Source: Mesorhizobium escarrei | Lineage (GTDB): Bacteria > Pseudomonadota > Alphaproteobacteria > Rhizobiales > Rhizobiaceae | DNA: 64,000 nt | Reading direction: 5' to 3' | Assembly: GCF_935825525.1 (NCBI RefSeq) | Contig: NZ_CAKXZT010000121.1 | Coordinates: 25,595 to 89,594, forward strand | Part shown: positions 17,100 to 24,929 of the stretch, piece after piece | How the letters are laid out: each line of letters opens with the position of its first letter | How positions within the stretch are numbered: position 1 is the stretch's first letter | Made by a program: the position numbers and the translations under genes | The notes under the pieces: model-generated | What the model saw: only the letters and a program-made list of their open reading frames with translations | Database searches by the model: none | What the model was told of the DNA's origin: nothing

Positions 17100-18596
17100 T
17101 CAATTCAAGGCGGTCCGCCGGGATTTCATTGTTTCGAGGAGGGTTCTTCCGAGCGAGCCGGCGATGAACAGCGCCGCGACGACGAGAAGGCCGAGCGAGA
17201 TCGGATCGGTCAGGAAGATCGAATGGTCGCCCCCCGAAATCACCAGCGCGCGGCGGTAGTTGCTTTCGACGAGATAGCCGAGCACTAGGCCGAGCACCGT
17301 TGGCAGGAAGGGAATCTTCAGCATGCGCATGAAGAAGCCGACAACGCCGGCGCCAAGCACCAGGCTGAGATCGAACAGGCTCTGGTGGATCGAGAAGACG
17401 CCCGAGAAGATCAGCGCGAAGATGAAGGCGTTGAGATAGGCGCGCGGGCGGTTCACCAGCCAGATGCACGGCGCCATCATCATGATGCCGATGATGAGCT
17501 GCGCGATCGAGGCGACGAAGAGGCCGCCATAGAGCCCGTGGACGACATCCGCGGATTTCACGAAGATCATCGGGCCGACGGTGATGCCGTGTATCAGGAA
17601 GCCGCCGAGAAGGACCGCGGTCGAGTTCGAGCCCGGAATACCGAAAGCAAGCAGCGGAATGATCGCCGTCGCCGACACGGTGTTGTTGGCGGTTTCCGGC
17701 GCGGCGATGCCTTCCGGCGAACCCTTGCCGAATTCGTCCTTGTGACGCGACCAGCGTTTCGCCTCGTTGTAGGCGATGAACGAGGCGACCGTGCCGCCGG
17801 CGCCTGGCATGACGCCCTCGAAGGTGCCGACCACATTGCCGATCATCTGCGCCGGCAGAAGCCGCCGCGCGAGTTTCCAGCCGGGGAACTCGATCCTGGC
17901 TGTGCTCTCGACGCGGATCGTCGTGTCCTTCTGCGTTGCCTGGACGAGGAGTTCGCTGACCGCAAAGAGGCCGACCATGATCAGGACTGGTTCAATCCCG
18001 CCGAGGAGGTCGGCCGTGCCGAAAGTGAAGCGGTTTCCTCCGGTGACCGGATCCGTGCCGACCGTTGCGACCATGAGGCCGAAGATGCCGGCGATCATCG
18101 CCTTGACCAGCGAGCCGCCCGACAGCGTGACGATGACGCTGAGGCCGAGTATGCCGAGCGCGAAATAGGATGGCGGACGAAACGACAGCGCGACGCGCGA
18201 CAAGGGTTCGCTGAGCACGACCAGCATCAAAAGCCCGAACAGGCTGCCGATCACGCCGGAATAGAGCGAGATGCCGAGCGCCAGCCCGGCCTTGCCCTGG
18301 CGGTTCATCTCGTAGCCGTCGATCACGGTCGCGGCCGCGGCGTTGGTGCCGGGCGTGCGGATGAGGATGGCCGGGATAGAGCCGCCATATTCGGCGCCGA
18401 CATAGCTCGACGCGAGAAGGATGAGTGCCGATGTCGGTTCCAGCGTGTAGGTGAAGGGCAGCAATAGCGCCATGGTGATCGAGGGCGAGATTCCCGGAAG
18501 GGCGCCGCCGAGAATGCCCCAGGCGACGCCGATGCAGGCCATCAGGATCGCCGGCGTCGTGACCAGTATTTCGGCTGATTGCATAAGGACGTCCAT
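17100..18596 (-). CDS. tctA: Tripartite tricarboxylate transporter, large permease subunit TctA
   Basis: A 498-residue inner-membrane protein with about eleven hydrophobic helices, the expected size for TctA. Family blocks are GGALPGISPSITMALLLPFT near residue 35, ILIRTPGTNAAAATVIDG (about 78-95) and AFGIPGSNSTAVLLGG near 325, the paired conserved loops that line the sodium/proton-coupled path. It follows tctB by 12 bases. With TctB and TctC it imports a di- or tricarboxylate across the inner membrane. Citrate is the classical substrate, but here the linked catabolic genes suggest another carboxylic acid. Confidence 0.95.
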   Translation of the reverse strand: MDVLMQSAEILVTTPAILMACIGVAWGILGGALPGISPSITMALLLPFTYTLEPTSALILLASSYVGAEYGGSIPAILIRTPGTNAAAATVIDGYEMNRQGKAGLALGISLYSGVIGSLFGLLMLVVLSEPLSRVALSFRPPSYFALGILGLSVIVTLSGGSLVKAMIAGIFGLMVATVGTDPVTGGNRFTFGTADLLGGIEPVLIMVGLFAVSELLVQATQKDTTIRVESTARIEFPGWKLARRLLPAQMIGNVVGTFEGVMPGAGGTVASFIAYNEAKRWSRHKDEFGKGSPEGIAAPETANNTVSATAIIPLLAFGIPGSNSTAVLLGGFLIHGITVGPMIFVKSADVVHGLYGGLFVASIAQLIIGIMMMAPCIWLVNRPRAYLNAFIFALIFSGVFSIHQSLFDLSLVLGAGVVGFFMRMLKIPFLPTVLGLVLGYLVESNYRRALVISGGDHSIFLTDPISLGLLVVAALFIAGSLGRTLLETMKSRRTALN

Positions 18597-18608
18597 GGCG
18601 GCAGGCCC

Positions 18609-19127
18609 CTAGAACAGCGAAATGAGGTGGCCGGCCGGCAGCGGAATGCCGAGCATGAGGACGAAGAGCGTATAGTACAAGACCGCTCCCGCAATCCCGA
18701 TGGCAAACACTCGCCACGACAGCGCCGCACCGCCGTAGAGCGTCGCGGCGACGATGAGGGCCGCGATGGCGGGAACGTATCCGACCGTCCGAACAATCAG
18801 CAGATAGCCGATGCCGATCGCGAGCAGTCCACCCGCACGGGCCAGTCCGGCAAGCCCGCCTTGGATTTCGTCGCCCGGGTCTGCGTCTGCATCCGCATCC
18901 GCCGCCGACGCTGGTTCTGCCGCCGGTCGGGATTTCCTACGCCCCGACAGAAGGGCCTGCGCCGAGAGGACGAGCCCAAGGAAAATCATCAACAGCGCGA
19001 GGACTTTCGGCAGTCCGGCCGGTCCGACGGTATCGGCGAGTGCGCTCGCCCGGATCTGCAAGGCCATGGCGAAATAGCCGCCGCCGAGCAGGATGGCGAG
19101 AAGCCCGCCCATCAGTTCACGCGTCAT
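18609..19127 (-). CDS. tctB: Tripartite tricarboxylate transporter, small permease subunit TctB
   Basis: A 172-residue membrane protein with four hydrophobic stretches, the size and topology of TctB. A charged loop rich in Asp and Ala (about residues 68-88) separates helices two and three. GGAG precedes the ATG. Between tctC and this gene is a GC hairpin with a T run, so tctB and tctA are probably made at lower levels than the binding protein. Confidence 0.92.
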   Translation of the reverse strand: MTRELMGGLLAILLGGGYFAMALQIRASALADTVGPAGLPKVLALLMIFLGLVLSAQALLSGRRKSRPAAEPASAADADADADPGDEIQGGLAGLARAGGLLAIGIGYLLIVRTVGYVPAIAALIVAATLYGGAALSWRVFAIGIAGAVLYYTLFVLMLGIPLPAGHLISLF

Positions 19128-19148
19128 CTAAGAACTCCGCAAATCCGG

Positions 19149-19182
19149 AAAAAAAGCAGGCCCGCGGACCTTGGCCCGCGGG
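19149..19182 (-). terminator. Intraoperonic terminator/attenuator between tctC and tctB
   Basis: On the minus strand a 7-bp GC stem (CCCGCGG pairing with CCGCGGG, plus-strand 19176-19182 and 19161-19167) with an eight-base loop is followed after a short spacer by seven T residues (plus-strand A run 19149-19155). It lies in the 76-base gap after tctC. Such leaky terminators give excess binding protein over membrane subunits. Confidence 0.7.
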
Positions 19183-19203
19183 AACCAGTTTTGCATGCCG
19201 ACC

Positions 19204-20157
19204 CTACTGGATCACGCCTGTTTCCTTCAGGAAGGCCTCGGTCTCCGCCACGAAGGATTCGATGAACGGGCCATATTCGGCATGGGGAATAAAGTCAGGC
19301 CGAAGATCGGCTGCCGTATAGACTGCTTTGTATTCGGGGTTGGCGAGAACTGCGGGGATCGCCTTCTCCCAGGCGGCGATGACATCGGCCGGCAGGCCCT
19401 TGGGACCCGCGAGCCCGCGGAATTTTCGCGCGACTATGTCGTAGCCGAGCGATTTGACGGTGGGAACGTCGGGCAGGGTGTCGAGCTTCTCGGCGCTGAA
19501 CGTCGCCAGGATGCGGATCTGCTTGGCCTCGAGCTGCGATTTCACTTCCTGGACCTCGCCGACGCCAATATCGAGTGTGCCGTTGAGCACGTTGATCATC
19601 ATGTCGCCGCCGCCTTCATGCGTGACGACCGCGGCGTTTACGCCGGCCGCCTTCTTCAGGCGCTCCAGAAGCTGGCGCTCCAGCGATGCGGGATTGGCCG
19701 CGCCCCATGTCCCTTGCGCCGTCTTGGCGTGGTCGATGACGTCCTGCAACGTCTTGTACGGGCTTCCCTCGGCGGTATAGATCACCTCGGGATCGGTGAA
19801 GACGTTCACCAGCGGCTCGAGATCCTTGTAGGTCGCTTCGGGATTGCTCAGCAGCGAGGTATAGATGAAGGTCGGCGTCGTGGCGTAGAAGATCGACCCG
19901 TCCGGAGGCGCCGAGGCAAGCCGCGCCATGGCGTTGGCGCCCGAACCGCCGGTGACGTTCTCGACGATGACATTGGCGCCCAAAGCCGGACCAAGATATT
20001 TCGACAGTTCGCGCAGGAAAACGTCGCTACCGCCGCCGACGCTGGAGTGCGTAACCAGCGTCACCGTGTCCTTCGGATAATCCTGCGCCGTTGCCGGCGG
20101 CGCGAACGCGGCAATGCCGACCGCCAAGGCGCCCGCAATGACAAAAAATCCTCTCAT
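19204..20157 (-). CDS. tctC: Tripartite tricarboxylate transporter substrate-binding protein TctC (Bug family)
   Basis: A 317-residue periplasmic binding protein with a Sec signal (1-24, ending ATAQD). Bug-family features are YPKDTVTLVTHSSVGGGSD near the mature N-terminus, a VENVTGGSGANAMARLA segment near residue 75, and an Asp-containing TLDIGVGEVQE loop. GGGAGGAG precedes the ATG at 20157; the frame upstream is not coding. First gene of the operon running down to the AbrB-type gene, with a predicted GntR operator about 105 bases upstream. It captures a carboxylate for TctAB. Confidence 0.93.
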   Translation of the reverse strand: MRGFFVIAGALAVGIAAFAPPATAQDYPKDTVTLVTHSSVGGGSDVFLRELSKYLGPALGANVIVENVTGGSGANAMARLASAPPDGSIFYATTPTFIYTSLLSNPEATYKDLEPLVNVFTDPEVIYTAEGSPYKTLQDVIDHAKTAQGTWGAANPASLERQLLERLKKAAGVNAAVVTHEGGGDMMINVLNGTLDIGVGEVQEVKSQLEAKQIRILATFSAEKLDTLPDVPTVKSLGYDIVARKFRGLAGPKGLPADVIAAWEKAIPAVLANPEYKAVYTAADLRPDFIPHAEYGPFIESFVAETEAFLKETGVIQ

Positions 20158-20263
20158 GCACTCCTCCCGTTCCCAATCGTTCGTTGAGCTGACGCATGCC
20201 GATCGACGGTCTCCACACCCGTCCGGAAGCATCGAAGTTAACACTGCATCCGCTAGTGTAAAC

Positions 20264-20280
20264 TGTCAAGTGTTGACAAT
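20264..20280. promoter_or_regulatory. Predicted GntR operator before tctC
   Basis: TGTCAA (20264-20269 region) and TTGACA form a perfect inverted repeat around GTG, followed by AT. On the minus strand it reads ATTGTCAACAC then TTGACAG. This is the best dyad of the four sites in the cluster and heads the tct operon. A -35-like TTGACA is embedded in it, consistent with repression by promoter occlusion. Confidence 0.65.
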
Positions 20281-20828
20281 CCAGTCGTAGAGAGCACATT
20301 TCCAAACGTCTCAGAAACCGGCCGACAAGTTGCGGCTTGAGCTTCGGGAGGTCAGTTTTGGGCGTCCGCTCTAGAGAATCGGTGTGATTGTCCCTAAAAG
20401 GCGCAACCGCTAGCTCCAGCTTGATGCCGCCGAATCTACGATGAGGGCTTTGCAGGCCTAGGCGAGGGGAGGGCGCTACGCTAGTTTATCACGGACCCTT
20501 TCGGACGCTCTTCGGCCGACGATGTTGGCCGCTCCTTTGCGGATGTTCGCCGGCATATCCGTGAACCTCATTGTCCGCCGTGGCGTCCAGTTTGCCTGGG
20601 CTGTGCGTTCCATCACGAATTGAGTGATTATGCGGCAAGCGTGCCCACGCCGAGGAAGAGTAGTCCCAAGTGCGGGCGCGGCAGAAGCCGTGACGGCACT
20701 CTTCTGCCGGCCCTTTCGCCACCGGTTAGCCTGATCGGCGCCTTGAGAACAGTGGCCTTTGCCCACGCCCCTCTCTCCCGAGGAGAGAATGCTTCTATTG
20801 CGGGCGAGAGTCCGGCTCGCGCGGGGCT
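20281..20828. other. Intergenic stretch without a supported gene
   Basis: No reading frame on either strand looks like a protein. The sequence around 20765-20790 (CCCTCTCTCCCGAGGAGAG) is a short imperfect dyad. The stretch marks the boundary between the tct operon and the following region. Confidence 0.5.
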
Positions 20829-20987
20829 CTACGCGGTCTGAAGCTGTTCGACAGAACTGGCGACTGACATCGCAATCGACCGTACAGCGGCGCCTGCGGC
20901 CAAAACTATGAAAACCGCCGTGACTGTAAGGAAGATCGACCACGCACGAATGGTCCCGCTCTGGTCATAGCAGCTTGCGAATTCCAT
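20829..20987 (-). CDS. Small single-span membrane protein
   Basis: A 52-residue hypothetical protein beginning MEFASCYDQSG with one hydrophobic helix (about residues 16-38, WSIFLTVTAVFIVLAAGAA) and a short polar tail. AAGGAG lies ten bases before the ATG, which is what makes it credible. I do not recognise the family; rhizobia carry many such small inner-membrane proteins. It stands alone, with no operon partner. Confidence 0.5.
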   Translation of the reverse strand: MEFASCYDQSGTIRAWSIFLTVTAVFIVLAAGAAVRSIAMSVASSVEQLQTA

Positions 20988-21227
20988 GATGCTCTGCTCC
21001 TTAACGCCACGTAACGGCTTGCATGATGATCCCGCTTCAGGTGAAATACAAGCTGATCCTAATACACGATGACGCGAGTGCGAGCCGAATGAGTTTTCTC
21101 CGCCCAAGAGCAAAGCCCAAGAAGGCTTATCCGAACAGCGAGCGCTATGGGAGGAAGGCCGGCACCTTTACAGCGCCTATGACGCTGCAACAGCGTCCCG
21201 GCGTCGTCGACGGACTTGGCGAAGCGA

Positions 21228-21419
21228 ATGCGCCTAGCCGCGATCTTGCTCGCCGTTGCAGTCGCGGCCTTGGGAATTTTCATCTTAAGCATGTTGCCGC
21301 ATCAGGACCTAACCCGCGATCGCCATTCCAAGCCCGACACTAAGGCCACTCGCGAGGCCATAAGCAGGTCGGCAAAGTCTAGACAAGGCTCCAGGCGTCC
21401 TGCGTTCGCGCCGCCCTAA
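21228..21419 (+). CDS. Possible small membrane-anchored protein
   Basis: A 63-residue frame starting MRLAAILLAVAVAALGIF, a hydrophobic N-terminal helix or signal anchor, followed by a Lys/Arg/Ser-rich tail. The ribosome-binding site is poor (GGCGAAG) and no family is recognised. It may be a chance frame in a degenerate intergenic region. Confidence 0.25.
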   Translation: MRLAAILLAVAVAALGIFILSMLPHQDLTRDRHSKPDTKATREAISRSAKSRQGSRRPAFAPP

Positions 21420-21538
21420 CCGGCCAGGACAAACGAAATGGTCGGACCCTTGATTCCAGATGAGTAATCAGATCGTCGCGCTTGACTCAATGAGCATAGC
21501 CGTCGTGAGCAGCGCATGCTGAATACTTGAGGAATGCC

Positions 21539-21715
21539 ATGCGAAGGTTCATTTTCACAGCAATGTGCATCGCCGCCGCCACATACGCTAACGCCCATGA
21601 TTGGTACCAAGACAAGATTGATCCACAGATGAAATCAAGTGTTGCGGTGGTTATGATTGCCAGGCCGTACCTCGGTCTTCGGTGCAGTCCACGCAGGCTC
21701 GCGCAGCCGACGTAG
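21539..21715 (+). pseudogene. Remnant of a small secreted protein
   Basis: The first 29 residues look like a good Sec signal followed by AHDWYQDKIDP, a start seen in small periplasmic proteins of Rhizobiales. After about residue 30 the sequence becomes Arg-rich and non-homologous, as if the rest was lost. GAGGAA sits ahead of the ATG. Called a truncated gene; an intact short gene is less likely. Confidence 0.35.
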
Positions 21716-21910
21716 AAGCGCCAAGCGTCGACAGCGTGGCGCCGAGCAGGTTTGGCCAAGTCGGAGAGTCGTCCAAGCCGTCGAATGGCGGCCAACTCCT
21801 CTTTGCGTCCGAGCACAACCGAGATAGTTGTCGTTATCCACTATCTCCGCTACGCTCGTGCTGACGTCGTTTACTTGCAGCCGCAAACCTGGTGCGAAGG
21901 GAGTGCCGAC

Positions 21911-23554
21911 ATGGCGAACAGCACGAAGGGTGCCGAACGCGGCGGCGAGCCTCTGCTGGCGGTCGAACGATTGACGGTGAGCCTGCCGAGCAACATGGAG
22001 CGAGCGTTCGCGGTCGAAGACGTATCGTTTAAACTGCACGCTGGCGAGATTCTTTGCATTATCGGCGAATCCGGTTCCGGCAAGTCGGTGACGGCGAACG
22101 CGGTGATGGGACTATTGCCCTCGACCATCCGCGTCACGTCGGGCAAAATCCTGTTCAAGGGCCAGGAGATCACCGGCGCCACCGAAACGACGCTGCGCGG
22201 GCTTCGCGGCCGCGCGGTATCGATCATCTTCCAGGACCCGCTCTCCGCGCTCAATCCTTTGATGACGGTCGGCGCCCAGATTGTCGAGGTCATGCGCGCG
22301 CACAATGTCGGCGACCGCGACAGCCGCGCGCTCCGGGTGCTGGAATTGCTGGAAGAGGTCGGCCTGCCCGAACCGCCGCTGATGCAACACCAGTATCCAT
22401 TCCGTCTTTCCGGCGGACAGCGACAGCGCGTGATGATCGCGATGGCGCTGGCGCTCGATCCCGATGTGCTGATTGCCGACGAGCCGACAACGGCGTTGGA
22501 CGTCACGACGCAGGCGCAGATCCTCGAGTTGATCCGCAAGATCCAGCGCCGCAAGGGCATGAGCGTGATGTTCATCACCCATGATTTCGGCGTCGTCTCC
22601 GAGATCGCCGACCGTGTTGTCGTCATGGAGAAGGGCAAGCTGGTCGAACAGGGCCTGACCGCCGACGTGCTCAACCGTCCCAGCCATCCCTATACGCAAC
22701 GGTTGATCGCGGCCGTGCCGCGCGTGCGCTCGCTAGAGCGCGAGAAACACGCGGCGCAGCCGATGGTGATCGAGGTCGACAAGCTCAACAAAATCTATGG
22801 CGGGCAGGGCAGCTTCTTCACCAAGGCGCGTATCGTGCATGCGGTCAACGATGTCAGCTTCTCGATCCGCAAAGGCCAGACGCTGGGGATCGTCGGCGAA
22901 TCCGGCTCCGGAAAGTCGTCGCTGGGAAGGGTCCTGCTCAAGCTCGCGGAACCCGACAGCGGACGCATCATGTTCGACGGGCGCGACATCGCGGCAATGT
23001 CGGCTGCGGCGTTCCGCCCGCTGCGTCCGTTGATCCAGATGATATTCCAAGATCCGTTCGCCTCGCTCAACCCGCGCCATACCGTGGGTCGGATCTTGAC
23101 GGTCGGTCCAGTCGCGCATGGCATGGCGGCGGCGGAGGCGCGCAGCAAGGCGCTGCGCCTCCTCGGGACGGTGCGGCTCGACCGCGGCGCCTATGATCGC
23201 TTTCCGCACGAATTTTCCGGCGGACAGCGGCAGCGCATCGGCATCGCGCGCGCACTGATGTTCGACCCGCTGCTGCTGGTGGCCGACGAGGCGGTCTCGG
23301 CGCTCGACGTCTCCATCCAGGCGCAGATCGTGCAGCTGCTCACCGAGATCCAGCGCGACACCAATGTGGCGATGATGTTCATCACCCACGATCTGCGCGT
23401 CGCTAGCCAGATCTGCGACGAAATCGCGGTCATGTATAAGGGCCGCGTGGTCGAGACCGGTACACCGGTACAGGTGTTCCGCGATCCGCAGAACGACTAC
23501 ACCAAACGGCTCGTGGCGGCCATTCCTGGCGCGGACTGGGAGAGAGCAGCCTGA
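21911..23554 (+). CDS. Oligopeptide-type ABC transporter ATP-binding protein, fused DppD-DppF
   Basis: A 547-residue protein with two ATPase domains in one chain. Domain one (about 1-265) has GESGSGKSVTAN, LSGGQRQRVMIAMAL and VLIADEPTTALDV. Domain two (about 280-547) has GESGSGKSSLGR, FSGGQRQRIGIARAL and LLVADEAVSALDV. In domain two Walker B ends in Glu-Ala rather than the usual Glu-Pro. The start is ATG 21911 with AAGGGAG upstream; the frame continues back to 21752 without homology. It powers the peptide/amine transporter whose other parts lie at 26.3-29.9 kb. It is separated from them by the MarR gene and two enzymes, an unusual order. Confidence 0.9.
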   Translation: MANSTKGAERGGEPLLAVERLTVSLPSNMERAFAVEDVSFKLHAGEILCIIGESGSGKSVTANAVMGLLPSTIRVTSGKILFKGQEITGATETTLRGLRGRAVSIIFQDPLSALNPLMTVGAQIVEVMRAHNVGDRDSRALRVLELLEEVGLPEPPLMQHQYPFRLSGGQRQRVMIAMALALDPDVLIADEPTTALDVTTQAQILELIRKIQRRKGMSVMFITHDFGVVSEIADRVVVMEKGKLVEQGLTADVLNRPSHPYTQRLIAAVPRVRSLEREKHAAQPMVIEVDKLNKIYGGQGSFFTKARIVHAVNDVSFSIRKGQTLGIVGESGSGKSSLGRVLLKLAEPDSGRIMFDGRDIAAMSAAAFRPLRPLIQMIFQDPFASLNPRHTVGRILTVGPVAHGMAAAEARSKALRLLGTVRLDRGAYDRFPHEFSGGQRQRIGIARALMFDPLLLVADEAVSALDVSIQAQIVQLLTEIQRDTNVAMMFITHDLRVASQICDEIAVMYKGRVVETGTPVQVFRDPQNDYTKRLVAAIPGADWERAA

Positions 23555-23617
23555 GGCCAGCGGCATCGCAAAAGGAGCCGACTATGGGATCTTCCGCCCC
23601 GCCGCGAAATATAGTTG

Positions 23618-23641
23618 CAAATGTCCACTATCTGGCATTTG
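23618..23641. promoter_or_regulatory. Candidate MarR operator
   Basis: CAAATG (23618-23623) and CATTTG (23636-23641) form an exact inverted repeat across 12 bases in an AT-richer stretch, about 107 bases before the MarR start. Such a dyad next to a MarR gene is a plausible autoregulatory site. Not tested by comparison. Confidence 0.4.
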
Positions 23642-23747
23642 ATTAGGTTCTAACTTGGAAATGTCCTGACGACCGGTTCCGCCGGGTTGGGGAGCGTCTG
23701 TTGCGCTTCGCGATCGGTGAAGCCGTGGAAGCGGAGCGAGAGTACGC

Positions 23748-24233
23748 GTGGACGCACGGTCGAAAACGCCGCCGACGTCGATCACCGAAGTCACGTTGGA
23801 CGTGCTCGAGGACACGCTGAGCTTTTATATCCGCACGATGAACATCGCGGTGTCGCGCGACCTCGATGACAAGCTCGAAGGCCTCGACGTGGCCAAGGGC
23901 ACCGGCAAGATCACCACATTGCTGCTGGTCGACAGCCATCCCGGCATCCGTCCCTCAATCATTGCCGAACTGATCCTGCGCGACCGCTCCGCCACCGGCC
24001 GGCTGATGGAGCAGATGGAAGATCATGGCCTGATCACGCGACGGCAGTCCTCGACCGACAGCCGCGTGCAGGAACTCTACATCACCGAGAAGGGCGCCGC
24101 GCTCGCCGCGCGAATCCGCCCGCTGGTGACGGAACAGTCCAGGGACTTCTTCAAATTCATCTCCCCCGAGGAACAGCAGCAGCTGATGGACATCCTCAAG
24201 CGCGCCTATCGGCGTATCGTGGGCCTGCCGTGA
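23748..24233 (+). CDS. MarR family transcriptional regulator
   Basis: A 161-residue winged-helix regulator. Residues about 45-115 contain the MarR fold: GIRPSIIAELILRDRSATGRLMEQMEDHGLI with wing ITRRQSSTDSRVQELYITEKG. The flanking helices make the dimer interface. The start is GTG at 23748, with GGAGCGAG upstream. Its stop overlaps the SDR start (GTGA), so it is the first gene of the operon SDR-oxidase-transporter and probably controls it. Confidence 0.9.
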   Translation: MDARSKTPPTSITEVTLDVLEDTLSFYIRTMNIAVSRDLDDKLEGLDVAKGTGKITTLLLVDSHPGIRPSIIAELILRDRSATGRLMEQMEDHGLITRRQSSTDSRVQELYITEKGAALAARIRPLVTEQSRDFFKFISPEEQQQLMDILKRAYRRIVGLP

Positions 24234-24928
24234 CAGGGACCCGGGTCGCGCTGGTCTCCGGAGCGAGCCGCGGCATCGGCGCGGCGACCGCTCGGGAGTT
24301 GGCACGGCAGGGCTGGCGCCTGTCGCTCGGCATGCGCGACCCCCGGCTGCCCGAATGGGCCGATCCCGCCTCGGTCCACATCCATGCCTATGACGCTGCC
24401 GGCGGCGATCTCGAGACCGGATGGGTGACGGCGGCGACGGCACGCTTCGGCCGGATCGACGCCATTGTCGCCAGTGCAGGCATTTGCAGCACCAGTACGG
24501 TGATCGAGGCCGATGACGACGAACTGGACCGGCTTCTCGAGATCAATTGCAAAGCGCCGCGCCGGCTAGCCAAGGCGGCGTGGAACGCGCTCACGGCGAG
24601 CGGGCGCGGCAGGGTGATCATCCTCGGCTCGCTGTCGGGCAAACGGGTCAAGCACGCGGGCGCCGGCCTCTATTCGATGACGAAATTCGCGGCCGTTGCG
24701 CTTGCCCATGGCATCCGCCATGCGGGATTCGATGTCGGCATCCGCGCCACCGCGGTCTGTCCTGGCCTGGTCGATACCGATATGGCCCGCGCGCTCGAGG
24801 CGCGCGCCTCGGCCGACATGACCGACCCGGCCGATCTCGCGCGCATCATCGCCATGCTCGTCGATCTGCCCAACGAAGCGAGCGTCGCCGAGTTCACCCT
24901 GAATTGCCAACTGGAAGAATTCTACTGA
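24230..24928 (+). CDS. Short-chain dehydrogenase/reductase
   Basis: A 232-residue classical SDR: cofactor motif GASRGIGAATA (11-21), catalytic Ser in GSLSGKRVK and YSMTK as the Tyr/Lys pair, then a short PGLVDTDMA segment. Shorter than average, with no long substrate-loop extension. The GTG start overlaps the MarR stop, and one base separates it from the following oxidase. It may reduce or oxidise the carbonyl product released by the flavin oxidases of this operon. Confidence 0.9.
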   Translation: MTGTRVALVSGASRGIGAATARELARQGWRLSLGMRDPRLPEWADPASVHIHAYDAAGGDLETGWVTAATARFGRIDAIVASAGICSTSTVIEADDDELDRLLEINCKAPRRLAKAAWNALTASGRGRVIILGSLSGKRVKHAGAGLYSMTKFAAVALAHGIRHAGFDVGIRATAVCPGLVDTDMARALEARASADMTDPADLARIIAMLVDLPNEASVAEFTLNCQLEEFY

Positions 24929-24929
24929 C

